In this document: piece by piece, positions 24,839-33,145 of the stretch
Numbering within the stretch: the first letter of the stretch is position 1
Layout: the number at the start of each line of letters is the position of its first letter
Origin: Bacillus sp. BGMRC 2118
GTDB taxonomy: Bacteria > Bacillota > Bacilli > Bacillales > SA4
NCBI GenBank assembly: GCA_008364785.1
Contig: VTTJ01000004.1
Location: 186,001-250,000 of the forward strand
Length of the DNA: 64,000 bases
Direction: 5' to 3'
Translations under genes and position numbers: made by a program
The notes under the pieces: model-generated
The model's input: the letters and a program-made list of their open reading frames with translations, nothing else
What the model was told of the DNA's origin: nothing
Databases searched by the model: none

Positions 24839-26618
24839 TTACACGTTTCTCCTTTAGTAATTCTGTTGTTTTTTTATAATAATCTTTGGCATAACGATAC
24901 ATCGTAAGTGTATATTCGCCGAAGGTTTCCCCTAGTGCTTGCTTATATTGCGCCCATAATGTCCATAAAAAACCACCCAGTGCCATGTAAGCATACACTC
25001 GAATTCGTTCTTCATGGGTTGGGTTTTCTTCAAAGTAATAACCCATTAGATTTTCTACCTGCTGTTGATCCATATAGCTATAGATGGCAAACATCGAGAG
25101 ATCGATCACAGGATCTGACATCGCTGCATATTCCCAATCAATTAGTTTAAACTGACCATTTGGCAGCACTAAGAAGTTATCATGATTTGGATCAATATGT
25201 GAGAATACCGATGGAATGTCCATATCCTTCAAAATAGAAAGCAGCTCACTCATCTTTGTTCGAACGTTCGAATAATCTTCGAAAAGAATCGCATCACTTG
25301 CCTTACAAAGTCCTTCATAGACAAGAATATTTTTTTCTATATTAAAGCTATGTGGAACAACAATATTACTTTGGTGAAGCTTTCTCAATATCTTCATACT
25401 CTCAATAAGTTCACCATCATTTTGAACATCAACACTTCTTGCACCTTGTTCAAATTCTGAGATTTTCACTCCACTTTTCGGGTCGATATACACAATGTTT
25501 TCTGTAATCCCCAGTGGTATAACAGCCTGAATACTTTGGAATTCTTCATCTCGATTAATGAGCCTGTCCGTTCCTTCTCCTGGGATTCGGCATATATAGG
25601 CTTTATCATGAATACTAAACACAAAGGACTTATTCGTCATACCTAGCTTCAATGGCTTAATATCCGTAATTTCCGATTCTTTCACATGGAAAATGGAAGA
25701 GATAAGGGAAAGGATTTGATTCTTAGAGTGTTCTCTGTAAGAAGGATCAAACGCTCTCAGCTCTTCAAGATTTTCAAACTCATACACGACATTTCGGTCC
25801 TGTGGGTTCATATACATATCTAACTGATCAAGGTTGTTTTTATAGACATCTTCCCAATAAAATTGATCAGCCCCTGGCAATCCATATGTGTCTACTATTA
25901 GAGGAATCAGCTTCTCAGAGAATTCCTTGGAGTAGAAAACAGGTCCGTACATATGCCACGTATCTGTTCCACCAATCTCAACCTTCGTAATTCGGTTCTT
26001 CTTGTCTGTGGTGATGCACCATTCCGCAGTCGGACCATCCGACTTCACTGCACTGTACCAGCTTTCAAACTCATATGCATTGAAGATATTTTCCGTCATA
26101 TAATTATCACTGCATAGAATATAGGTGTTTTTTAGTAAATCCCGTACATGATAGATGGTTGAGATATTGTTCTTTGTTGCATAATCCGGGTTATAGACAA
26201 GCTTGACTCCATACTTATCAATCAAGTATTCAAACTTCTCCTTCAAATACCCAACAACAAGCGTAATGTCCTTAATGCCAACTTCAAGCAGCTGCTCAAT
26301 CTGACGTTCAATCATCCTCTCTCCCAATACCTCTAACAACCCTTTTGGAGTTTCAAAGGTGATCGGAACAAATCTAGAGCCAAACCCCGCCGCCATAATT
26401 ATCGCATTATCTACTTTGTAAGGTTTTAATAGATTCTCTGCCTTATCTGTTAACGAATAACCATTTTGTGTATGTGTAATATACCCCTCGTCCATTAACG
26501 AGCTAAATAACTTATTTGTTTTCCCAAGAGATATATTGAGTATTTTCGAGAGCTCCCGTTGCGTAACTTTGTCTTCTTTCTTTAACTCTCTTACTATCTT
26601 TAACGCTTCAACGTTCAT
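24819..26618 (-). CDS. Winged-helix + phosphocholine cytidylyltransferase + choline kinase fusion (LicC-LicA type)
   Basis: 599 residues, cytosolic, three parts. Residues 1-65: MarR/winged-helix-like DNA-binding domain (VTQRELSKILNISLGKTNKLFSSL). Residues 70-290: nucleotidyltransferase with the pyrophosphorylase signature NAIIMAAGFGSRF...ETPKGLLEVLGE (72-100), LicC-like, making CDP-choline from CTP and phosphocholine. Residues 310-590: choline/ethanolamine kinase fold with the Brenner motif H474-I-D-P-N-H-D-N481 and LIDWEYA (D494), LicA-like. The order wHTH-CCT-kinase puts two consecutive steps plus a regulator in one chain; LicCA fusions are known in a few bacteria such as Treponema denticola. 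With the BCCT gene it should supply activated choline for wall decoration. GGGAGG precedes the ATG. An inverted repeat lies just upstream. Confidence 0.9.
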   Translation of the reverse strand: MNVEALKIVRELKKEDKVTQRELSKILNISLGKTNKLFSSLMDEGYITHTQNGYSLTDKAENLLKPYKVDNAIIMAAGFGSRFVPITFETPKGLLEVLGERMIERQIEQLLEVGIKDITLVVGYLKEKFEYLIDKYGVKLVYNPDYATKNNISTIYHVRDLLKNTYILCSDNYMTENIFNAYEFESWYSAVKSDGPTAEWCITTDKKNRITKVEIGGTDTWHMYGPVFYSKEFSEKLIPLIVDTYGLPGADQFYWEDVYKNNLDQLDMYMNPQDRNVVYEFENLEELRAFDPSYREHSKNQILSLISSIFHVKESEITDIKPLKLGMTNKSFVFSIHDKAYICRIPGEGTDRLINRDEEFQSIQAVIPLGITENIVYIDPKSGVKISEFEQGARSVDVQNDGELIESMKILRKLHQSNIVVPHSFNIEKNILVYEGLCKASDAILFEDYSNVRTKMSELLSILKDMDIPSVFSHIDPNHDNFLVLPNGQFKLIDWEYAAMSDPVIDLSMFAIYSYMDQQQVENLMGYYFEENPTHEERIRVYAYMALGGFLWTLWAQYKQALGETFGEYTLTMYRYAKDYYKKTTELLKEKRVNEFTTS

Positions 26619-26664
26619 TTTATATACCTCCCAGAAGGTTCTACTAACATTTTATTTCAAATAA

Positions 26665-26700
26665 TGTTCATTTTCAACAAAAATCTACAAAAAATGAACA
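26665..26700. promoter_or_regulatory. Inverted repeat upstream of the choline operon, candidate operator
   Basis: TGTTCATTTT (26665-26674) and AAAATGAACA (26691-26700) are perfect inverted arms with a 16-bp spacer, 47-82 bp upstream of the ATG. The winged-helix domain of the first gene product is the obvious candidate to bind it. Confidence 0.5.
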
Positions 26701-26701
26701 A

Positions 26702-26812
26702 GGGAGCATGGGGACGGTTCTCTTGCTTCCTACTTCTCTGGCACAGGGAAGCACAGGGACGGTTCTTCTGCTTCTCTTTTACAGGACGCAGGGACGGTTC
26801 TCTTGTTTTTTC
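26702..26812 (+). repeat. Cluster of three REP-like elements (forward)
   Basis: Copies at 26702-26730, 26747-26775 and 26784-26812. The second has TTCTTCTGC instead of TTCTCTTGC, the third lost its right arm and ends in a T run. Confidence 0.88.
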
Positions 26813-27026
26813 AATTATTCTTATTTTAGTATAAGTATTTGACTTCCTTTACATATATATCCGTAAATCAGTGGATACAAAGACTATTCATAAACCAAAA
26901 AGTGCGCTTAGCAGGACTTGCAAACTATTTATTTAAAATACACCTTCTCCTCAAAAAAAGTACAAGTATAGAAACAAATTGAGTATAGTAAACGTATCTG
27001 AAAATATTTTCCAGGGGGTTCAAGAA

Positions 27027-27881
27027 ATGAGTGTTCTTATCATTTTCCGTATTCTTGCATTACTAGTAATCATTTTTGGTATCAATGTAGAAGAACAAGT
27101 TGGGGTAATTGTTGATACAGATACAAATCAGGAGGAAGCTTCTCCTGTGTTCTTCGAGGTGCAAGGAGTGGAGATTACTCTTTTGAATGGCTCATCTCTT
27201 ACAAAGAAAGAACAAAATCGCATGGAAGCAGCCTTAGACTTACAAATAGAAGAAGTTGTAAAGAAAATTGGAGATTCTGTTCCCCCTAAAACGTCACTTG
27301 ATTTTATCGTGACGGATGATCCGAACTATGTAGATATCTCTCATATTTATTTCGATTCTGAGCTTCCACCGGAAATGTTAAGCTTTGAGTATAGTATTAT
27401 TTCTCAATTGTATTCCTCACCCCATAATGATAAAGGTGACCTTCTTGTTGATCCACTTGTCGAATATGTGTTGACTCCTACGGACGAGATTGCGTATTCT
27501 CACTTTTTCACCATTGTCAATCGTGAGGATCTCCCCTATTCGATCAGTGAACTAGTAACGAGTAATACCTTATATGATGAAATCATCTATGATCCTAGTA
27601 CGAATGAGATATCTGCCATGAAAGCCCTATTAACATATTGGCAGGCCTCCAGTTTTACTCAATATTTAATTGATACATACGGAATTGATACGTACATGCA
27701 GTTGTTTTACCGGGATATTCATTCCCACAAAAATATCCAAGAGAAATACGGAAAGACATTAGAAGAATTAGAGAGTGAATGGCTAGGATTCTTACAAACG
27801 ATTGAACCCATATTAGATGAAGAGATAGAACAAGCCGTGCTTGATCATATGGATGAAGCTGTGTATGGAAGTGCTGAGTAG
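27027..27881 (+). CDS. Exported protein of unknown function
   Basis: 284 residues from the ATG at 27027, which has AGGGGG 8 bp upstream; the frame before it is not needed. One N-terminal hydrophobic segment (SVLIIFRILALLVIIFGI) may be a signal peptide or anchor. The C-terminal half (FTQYLIDTYGIDTYMQLFYRDI...YGKTLEELESEWLGFLQ) resembles the tail of peptidase-MA-like proteins, but no HExxH motif is present, so an active peptidase is unlikely. Followed by its own terminator. Confidence 0.65.
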   Translation: MSVLIIFRILALLVIIFGINVEEQVGVIVDTDTNQEEASPVFFEVQGVEITLLNGSSLTKKEQNRMEAALDLQIEEVVKKIGDSVPPKTSLDFIVTDDPNYVDISHIYFDSELPPEMLSFEYSIISQLYSSPHNDKGDLLVDPLVEYVLTPTDEIAYSHFFTIVNREDLPYSISELVTSNTLYDEIIYDPSTNEISAMKALLTYWQASSFTQYLIDTYGIDTYMQLFYRDIHSHKNIQEKYGKTLEELESEWLGFLQTIEPILDEEIEQAVLDHMDEAVYGSAE

Positions 27882-27893
27882 CTAGAGGAAATC

Positions 27894-27920
27894 AGAGCCA
27901 CTTAATGAGTAGTGGCTCTT
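27894..27920 (+). terminator. Terminator between convergent genes
   Basis: AGAGCCAC / GTGGCTCT stem followed by TGTTCTT. Confidence 0.75.
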
Positions 27921-27936
27921 GTTCTTATTTCTGTGT

Positions 27937-28734
27937 TTATTCAATAGTATTCTTTAATTGCTCATTCGAAAGCCAAACGGCCTGAGTATTCTTCGTTTCA
28001 GGGTGATAGTATAGTAATAATCGATAGTCACCAATCATAAATCTCTTTGCAGCATAATCTGTATTTTCAACCCAAACTACTCCCTCACCTAACTCCGTTT
28101 CTACTTCTTCCAAAGTTAAATCTGTTATATTTTCGTCTACCTTTAAGTCGGAGATTATGTCATCTTCATTTACGATTACTGTAAAGTCTTCATAATGATA
28201 GTAATCTCCTTCCATGTATGTTTCTTTACTAACTGGCTCCCCGTAAAAAGAAATGACTTCATTGACTGGTGAACCAATCTTTACCTGAATACCTTTTAAA
28301 GATCCCTGTTCTGCTAGCTTTGTCCAACTAGTGGTTTCATTCGTTTGATCCTCTTCCTTGGTTTTCTTAGGGATATCAACTTTTCCCTCTAGGTTTTCGT
28401 CAATCTCATCTACTTTATTAGGAGTCTGTGTCTCTTTGTTGGAAGGATCGTGTTCAGGACTAGAGTTTGGATCCATCGTTTGATTCGTCTGACCTTCAGA
28501 GCGAGTAGTCCCTTCTTCTTGATTGAATACAATAACAACAGTCAGTCCCACTAGAAAAAGAGCTGGGACTACGATCGACATCTTACTAAAAATCCTTCCT
28601 ATTAGCGCTTTCCCTTTTTGTTCCTTCTCAATCCGATGGAATACGTTGTTTCTGTGTTCAGATGTAAAGTTCATTCTAGCCATCTTACTATTTTCTAGTG
28701 CCTTTTTTATCTCATGTTCTTTGTTATAGTTCAC
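27937..28734 (-). CDS. Probable membrane-bound anti-sigma factor
   Basis: 265 residues from a GTG that has GAGGAGGG 8 bp before it. The N-terminal 70 residues are charged and cytosolic (NYNKEHEIKKALENSKMARMNF); one membrane helix follows (MSIVVPALFLVGLTVVIVF), then an acidic linker and an extracytoplasmic domain with VKIGSPVNEVISFYGEPVSKETYMEGDYYHYEDF. This is the usual build of an ECF anti-sigma factor, although the zinc HxxxCxxC motif is absent. The start overlaps the sigma gene end by 11 bp, so the two are coupled. It would hold the sigma factor at the membrane until an envelope signal arrives. Confidence 0.78.
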   Translation of the reverse strand: MNYNKEHEIKKALENSKMARMNFTSEHRNNVFHRIEKEQKGKALIGRIFSKMSIVVPALFLVGLTVVIVFNQEEGTTRSEGQTNQTMDPNSSPEHDPSNKETQTPNKVDEIDENLEGKVDIPKKTKEEDQTNETTSWTKLAEQGSLKGIQVKIGSPVNEVISFYGEPVSKETYMEGDYYHYEDFTVIVNEDDIISDLKVDENITDLTLEEVETELGEGVVWVENTDYAAKRFMIGDYRLLLYYHPETKNTQAVWLSNEQLKNTIE

Positions 28735-29263
28735 GAATCGATCCCTCCTCGCTATTTTCACTCATCTTTTCCCTTAGTAATGTTCTCCCTCTGGTCATTC
28801 TTGATTTAATCGTGTTCACATTGATGCTTAAGATTTCACTAATTTCCTTTAACGTCAGGTCTTGATAATAAAATAAAATAATAATTTCTCTATATTTTGT
28901 CGGTAAACCGAAAATTGCCTGAGTTAAAGCTGAATATTCCACTTTGTCCAGCAACTGTTGTTCAGGTGTTCGGTCAGTTGAATTGCTTCCCATCCCAACA
29001 AACTCCTTTACTATAACCGTTTTATAGTGCCAGCTTCTCAAATAATCTTTTGCATGGTTAGTTGCAATTCGGATAAGCCATGTCTTCATACTCGCTTCAC
29101 CTTTAAACGTATGTAAATTCTTAAATGCCTTTACAAAAATATCTTGTGTAAGGTCTTCGGCTATTTGTTCATCTTTAACATAAGAGTATACAATTCGTAA
29201 TATCGTGCTACCGTACATCGTCATTAAATCATTTATCAAATCATTAGGACTTTGTTCTTTCAA
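28724..29263 (-). CDS. ECF-type RNA polymerase sigma factor
   Basis: 179 residues with sigma region 2 (VYSYVKDEQIAEDLTQDIFVKAFKNL and TWLIRIATNHAKDYLRSW) and region 4 (FYYQDLTLKEISEILSINVNTIKSRMTRGRTLL); the linker is short, as in sigma-M/W/V-type ECF factors. TTG start behind GAAAGGAGG. It heads a two-gene operon with the anti-sigma factor and has a promoter of its own class upstream (29294-29317), which implies autoregulation. Targets are unknown; envelope stress is the usual field. Confidence 0.93.
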   Translation of the reverse strand: MKEQSPNDLINDLMTMYGSTILRIVYSYVKDEQIAEDLTQDIFVKAFKNLHTFKGEASMKTWLIRIATNHAKDYLRSWHYKTVIVKEFVGMGSNSTDRTPEQQLLDKVEYSALTQAIFGLPTKYREIIILFYYQDLTLKEISEILSINVNTIKSRMTRGRTLLREKMSENSEEGSIREL

Positions 29264-29293
29264 TGTTTTATCCTCCTTTCTACTGCACTTATA

Positions 29294-29317
29294 GACGATG
29301 CTGCAGGAAAAAAGTTT
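29294..29317 (-). promoter_or_regulatory. Candidate ECF-sigma autoregulatory promoter
   Basis: On the minus strand AAAC (29317-29314), 16 bp including a T run, then CGTC (29297-29294). This equals the -35/-10 layout (AAAC-N16-CGTC) of Bacillus sigma-M/W/X-type promoters. It lies 31 bp before the sigma start codon. Confidence 0.65.
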
Positions 29318-29328
29318 ATTTTCAAAAT

Positions 29329-29358
29329 AAAAAAAGAGTTATCCTCTAACTCTTTTTT
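29329..29358. terminator. Terminator-like hairpin
   Basis: AAAAAGAGTTA / TAACTCTTTTTT stem with a short loop; symmetric, so it may stop transcription in either direction. Confidence 0.7.
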
Positions 29359-29428
29359 CAAGCTTTATCGCTATTTATAATGTTTCATGATTCTTTCTAT
29401 TAACGAATTCTTTAACTTCATGAAGTCA

Positions 29429-29779
29429 TTAAGACACTACGCTATTTGCTTGGGACCGATTTAATACTTTATATCCTAGTATGACATTCCATAAGATAAA
29501 GACCAATTGTACGAGTCCACCAGCAATCAGTAGATTTAGGCCATATTTATTCATTGCTTCTGGGTAGAGAGTCAGAATGAACCAAGGATGCGAAATAATC
29601 GTTATGAACAAAGTAATACTTTGAACTACAATAGCCTTTTTCGCATGTTCTTTAATAATGCTCTCAGAGTTTGCAAAATAAATGGTAACCGCACTAACTA
29701 CACCGCCAACCACTGTAAATATGTTTAAAATAGCACTGAAATAACAAAATGAAGCTAGAAATCTTTCTTTTTTATTCAT
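29429..29779 (-). CDS. DUF4870-type membrane protein
   Basis: 116 residues from the ATG at 29779 with GGAGAAT before it; the longer frame upstream runs through a REP element and is unlikely. Three to four membrane helices with the polar stretch SESIIKEHAKKAIVVQSITLF between the first two, and a C-terminal GLVQLVFILWNVILGYKVLNRS. This arrangement is typical of DUF4870 (YtxG/YyaS-like) proteins. Function unknown. Confidence 0.7.
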   Translation of the reverse strand: MNKKERFLASFCYFSAILNIFTVVGGVVSAVTIYFANSESIIKEHAKKAIVVQSITLFITIISHPWFILTLYPEAMNKYGLNLLIAGGLVQLVFILWNVILGYKVLNRSQANSVVS

Positions 29780-29792
29780 AATATTCTCCTTT

Positions 29793-29820
29793 GGAAGCAG
29801 AGGGACGGTTCTCTTGCTTC
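29793..29820 (+). repeat. REP-like element (forward)
   Basis: Copy directly upstream of the ribosome binding site of the DUF4870-type gene (minus strand), so it forms part of that gene's 5' untranslated region. Confidence 0.88.
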
Positions 29821-29998
29821 TTTTTTTGATATGTAATTTCCACATTTAACCTGCCGGAATAGCACTGTAAACAACCCGCACCCAAAATAATAGCTATTTA
29901 CCTATTACTATGAAGCAATTTTTCTACTACAGAATTCATTATTGTTGATTGTAGCTCTTCTCCCCACAAATTTAAAAAAGATTTGAATACCATATTAT

Positions 29999-30613
29999 CT
30001 AATCCTTATCTTTTATCCGCGCCATTTCCTCGGTTATACCTAGATAATTTTCATCAATCAATGACATTGGTTCCTTTATGGCCTCTACTATATTATTCAA
30101 GTCACCAAATTCATTATTTTTCTCTTCACTGAACGCTCTAAAAACTGTAATAACAGCTTCCATTTTCTCTTTTTCTTCGCTACTTATGGCATAAGAATGA
30201 TTTTCAAGAAACTTATGTGTCTTTCCCTCTATAAATTGATCAACACGAAGTAAGCTATATTGTATGATTTTCCACTCGTAGGATTCTTCTCTAGGATGTT
30301 TAGTCGAGATTGTTAATGCATAGGATTGAATGCTTCTACTTGCTCCGTCAACGAGTCTCCAATTGTCATACAATGCACTATTCAGTTCATTATTTTCTTC
30401 TTTTTCACTAGTTAACTTAACAAACTCCTCCAGCCTGTTAGCCAAAGCATCACCGTTATTCGTTATAATTGATAGTCTATCGTAATTTGTATTTACAGTC
30501 GTATTAACATAGCTGTTATATTTTATCTGTACATTAAGACTGTAAATAACATACACTCCCATTATTAAAATCAACATTCTCTTTAAATACTTTTTACCAT
30601 TTGTACTATCCAT
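29999..30613 (-). CDS. Single-span membrane protein, unknown
   Basis: 204 residues from the ATG at 30613 (ATAGGAGA 2-8 bp before). One membrane helix (LKRMLILIMGVYVIYSLNV) followed by a helical extracytoplasmic domain of about 175 residues, rich in Glu and Lys, with no catalytic motif. It is 51 bp downstream of the gene at 30664 and probably co-transcribed with it. Family not recognised. Confidence 0.6.
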   Translation of the reverse strand: MDSTNGKKYLKRMLILIMGVYVIYSLNVQIKYNSYVNTTVNTNYDRLSIITNNGDALANRLEEFVKLTSEKEENNELNSALYDNWRLVDGASRSIQSYALTISTKHPREESYEWKIIQYSLLRVDQFIEGKTHKFLENHSYAISSEEKEKMEAVITVFRAFSEEKNNEFGDLNNIVEAIKEPMSLIDENYLGITEEMARIKDKD

Positions 30614-30663
30614 ATATTCTCCTATTTCTATTATACTTGTTCTAGTTTGTTTTCCTCCTAGCA

Positions 30664-31089
30664 CTAGAAAGCTTTATAATCTCCCCAGCTTGCCCACGAT
30701 TCCTTCACGTCACAAATAAACTTGGAACCACCAATTGTTATATATCCATCATGACAAGCATAAATAATCCACTCTAGTGAATGATTACACCAAAAGCTAT
30801 CTCCTATAAAGTCTTGATTTGTAAAAGCCAATTCAGAAAGGCAAATAATTTCGGGAACAAATCCAAGTTCCTGTTCACCTAATTTGTAGATATTATCTAC
30901 TTCATAGCTTACTAGGATCCTTATAAGAACTCCACGAAATTCATTTATTAGTACTGGATCATCATTTAAATTGAAAGAAAGAACATCACTTCGTTTAGTA
31001 CTATATAAGGGATACCAAACTGGAGAGTTAATATCCCATGTCGTTTTCATATTTTCATAAATGCTTCTATATGTAGTTTCATTTAACAT
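30664..31089 (-). CDS. Unknown soluble protein (possibly SMI1/KNR4-like)
   Basis: 141 residues, Trp and Cys rich. ELGFVPEIICLSELAF, then WCNHSLEWIIYACHDGYITIGGSKFICDVKESWASW are strands like those in small immunity-type folds, but the typical SMI1 motifs are not clear. GAGGG lies somewhat far from the ATG. Probably the first gene of a pair with 29999. Function unknown. Confidence 0.55.
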   Translation of the reverse strand: MLNETTYRSIYENMKTTWDINSPVWYPLYSTKRSDVLSFNLNDDPVLINEFRGVLIRILVSYEVDNIYKLGEQELGFVPEIICLSELAFTNQDFIGDSFWCNHSLEWIIYACHDGYITIGGSKFICDVKESWASWGDYKAF

Positions 31090-31316
31090 CTGAACAATAA
31101 TCCCTCACTTAGTAGATCTGTACTTAATCCTATAGTCTATGTAGATTCCTCACAATCTCACTTTACCATAAATAGTTAAAAAGCACTGAAAAGAGGGTAA
31201 AGTTTATAATCAGCTTATTTAAACCTGAGTTCCAAGGATAGGATAAAGTACATTAGGGATTTACCTACTATACCGGAAACATGATGGATTTCCACTAATA
31301 AAACGGCACCTGTTGA

Positions 31317-31433
31317 AGGTGTTTTGAATGGAATACAGAGAAACGCTTAGAAAAATATGAAAAAAAGGCACTCTATCTTCATGAACTGTGCCATATGATT
31401 GATACCATTCTTACGGCACCACTTCTCTCGTAA
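31317..31433 (+). pseudogene. Possible gene remnant (C-terminal piece)
   Basis: A 38-codon frame without a start, ending EKRLEKYEKKALYLHELCHMIDTILTAPLLS-stop. It reads like the end of a helical protein, but its length makes this weak. The rest of 31090-31465 is AT-rich with nothing else visible. Confidence 0.25.
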
Positions 31434-31438
31434 AAAAA

Positions 31439-31466
31439 GAAGCACGAGAACCGTCCCCCTGCTTCC
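31439..31466 (-). repeat. REP-like element (reverse)
   Basis: In the sense of the minus-strand gene ending here it reads TAG-GAAGCAGGGGGACGG, its first G being the last base of the stop codon. Confidence 0.9.
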
Positions 31467-31816
31467 TATAAGATAACAAACATTACCACTACTCCACCAG
31501 CTATTAATAGGGTGTTTGTAAGGTCGTTGAATTTATTTTTTAGCAAGTACCTATTTCGGCTCATAACGGCGAGAAGAATGTAAAGGCTGAGGACAAATAC
31601 CGCTCCCTCAATATGATCCTTGTAAGGGTATTGAAAATAAGAGAAATACAAAGTAACTCTCAAAAAAATGGCCATGAGTGTTAACGAAACAAAGGCCATC
31701 CAACCGAAATGTTCCTTTACCTTCCCCACTGAAAGACCTAATCGGTTGAGAATATTTATGATTATAGCAGCCATAACAATGGTCACAAAGTTTGCAAAAA
31801 AGTAAGTAGAAAACAA
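31466..31816 (-). CDS. Small membrane protein, unknown
   Basis: 116 residues with four hydrophobic helices (about 3-25, 35-58, 65-85, 98-116). TTG start with AAGAGG close upstream. The last segment ends GGVVVMFVIL. No family recognised. Its TAG stop is fused to a REP element. Confidence 0.6.
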   Translation of the reverse strand: MFSTYFFANFVTIVMAAIIINILNRLGLSVGKVKEHFGWMAFVSLTLMAIFLRVTLYFSYFQYPYKDHIEGAVFVLSLYILLAVMSRNRYLLKNKFNDLTNTLLIAGGVVVMFVIL

Positions 31817-31895
31817 CGTACCTCTTCCCTTCCTAGAAACGTTAACTCCTACTAACTTACCATTTAATTGTATGTTTTGAATAGTCTAATTTTCA

Positions 31896-31966
31896 GGAAG
31901 CATGGGGACGGTTCTCTTGTTTTTTTTCATATGAGTAGGAAGCAAAAGAACCGTCCCTCTGCTTCC
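31896..31966. repeat. Inverted pair of REP-like elements
   Basis: Forward copy 31896-31921 (right arm replaced by a T run) and reverse copy 31938-31966, only 16 bp apart, so they could pair as one long cruciform. The second overlaps the TAG stop of the next gene. Confidence 0.9.
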
Positions 31967-32157
31967 TAAATCAACAAACCAGATACTATTGCTCCCAGAA
32001 GTAGGATGATCCCACCAATTCTTATACCAAGTGCATACCAGTTTCCACTTGGTATAAAACCCGGAAAGATTGAATTCATAAATCTTTGAAAGGCCTTGGC
32101 TTTGAATATAAAGAATAGAGCTATACTTGTCATCATTATAATAGGAATGAAATCCAT
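31966..32157 (-). CDS. 63-residue membrane protein
   Basis: Starts at the ATG at 32157, 7 bp after AGGAGG; the frame upstream enters a REP element. Two membrane helices (FIPIIMMTSIALFFIF and GIRIGGIILLLGAIVSGLLI) joined by a polar loop (KAFQRFMNSIFPGFIPSG). Both ends of the gene touch REP copies: 32175-32200 upstream and 31938-31966 at the stop. Family unknown. Confidence 0.6.
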   Translation of the reverse strand: MDFIPIIMMTSIALFFIFKAKAFQRFMNSIFPGFIPSGNWYALGIRIGGIILLLGAIVSGLLI

Positions 32158-32174
32158 AATAATCCTCCTGTCGT

Positions 32175-32200
32175 GAAGCATGGGGACGGTTCTCGTGTTT
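32175..32200 (+). repeat. REP-like element (forward, right arm lost)
   Basis: GAAGCATGGGGACGG then TTCTCGTG and a T run, just upstream of the ribosome binding site of the 63-residue protein gene. Confidence 0.85.
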
Positions 32201-32324
32201 TTTCTTCACGATACACATCCCACATCTCTCCAAACTCCACTGTGTTCTTCCACAGCACTAGGTGAACCAGGCTCCTCTTCTAAAGTTAAGGAAACAATAT
32301 CATCTGACATTCCATGTTAGCGAG

Positions 32325-32353
32325 GGAAGCAAGAGAACCGTCCCTCTGCTTCC
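32325..32353 (-). repeat. REP-like element after the RAYT gene (reverse)
   Basis: In gene sense TAG-GGAAGCAGAGGGACGG; it begins at the base after the transposase stop. Confidence 0.92.
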
Positions 32354-33145
32354 CTACGCCTTAAAAATAAGATTCACAGACACACCCAAAATCCGTGCTG
32401 CCTGGCGTTGTGATATACCCTTTATTTGTTTTACTTCTCTCAGGATTTCATTTCTCCTTAGCCTCGGTAAACTTTTGACCTGGGCTATTTCCATTTCTCC
32501 GAGTAGCTTTTTTATTTCTCCCCTTGCCTCTTCGTCCGATATTCTCCTTCTTTGGAAAGGCTCTCCTTCCAGACAACGATCATTATTTATCGTTTTATTG
32601 AATTCTATAAATCTCGTTCTAGCAGTATCTGTGTCTTCAGAAAACTGACTAAAGGCAAGATCACAATCTAACATTTTTGGTGGATAGATAGCGTTCCCAT
32701 AATACCCGGCACAACTACTCCAGATCCAGTCCTCAGAATTCACGACAATCCCAGCCTTTGTTGGATTCTGGTGAATATATCTGATCACCGTTAGGAAGTA
32801 TCTTTTCGATTCGACATTTTCACTTCTAAATCGATCTTGGAAGAGATGTCCGGTCGTCCTGTACTTCAGGTTATAGTATGAAACATAACTCACGCCAATC
32901 CGCTTCATCGTGGCCGATATATCTTCATTGCCTTCCCTTACAAGTAAATGCACATGATTACTCATCAAACACCATGCATAAATTGTTGCTTCTGATTCTA
33001 GTCTGTATCGATCAATCGTATCTAGGAATCTCATATGATCTTCATCATCGTGAAAGATTTCCTGTCGATTTGCTCCCCTCCAGATGACGTGATAGATCTT
33101 ACTTCTGCTTTTCAACCTAGCTCTTCTAGGCAACTGAATCACCAC
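32354..33145 (-). CDS. REP-associated tyrosine transposase (RAYT, Y1/HUH type)
   Basis: 263 residues. Y1-transposase domain at about 10-140, with the HUH metal motif H64-V-H66 in CLMSNHVHLLVR, then GHLFQDRFRSENVE and YFLTVIRYIHQNPTKAGIV, the signature of RAYT rather than of IS200 TnpA. The catalytic Tyr is probably Y116 or Y123. The last 30 residues hold a helix-turn-helix (KGISQRQAARILGVS), as in the longer RAYTs of Firmicutes. GTG start. It is single-copy here and flanked by REP elements (32325-32353 and 33452-33520), as expected for the enzyme that nicks and spreads them. No IS-like ends are seen, so it is a domesticated type gene. Confidence 0.9.
   Translation of the reverse strand: MVIQLPRRARLKSRSKIYHVIWRGANRQEIFHDDEDHMRFLDTIDRYRLESEATIYAWCLMSNHVHLLVREGNEDISATMKRIGVSYVSYYNLKYRTTGHLFQDRFRSENVESKRYFLTVIRYIHQNPTKAGIVVNSEDWIWSSCAGYYGNAIYPPKMLDCDLAFSQFSEDTDTARTRFIEFNKTINNDRCLEGEPFQRRRISDEEARGEIKKLLGEMEIAQVKSLPRLRRNEILREVKQIKGISQRQAARILGVSVNLIFKA

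Noticed and set aside
26979..27881. Peptidase of the MA clan
   Set aside because: The C-terminal part looks similar, but no HExxH motif is present.
31886..32233. 115-residue minus-strand frame
   Set aside because: It runs through three REP elements and covers the better-supported 63-residue gene in another frame.
32354..33145. IS200/IS605 insertion sequence
   Set aside because: The protein has RAYT motifs and a C-terminal helix-turn-helix, no tnpB partner and no IS200-type ends; REP elements flank it instead.
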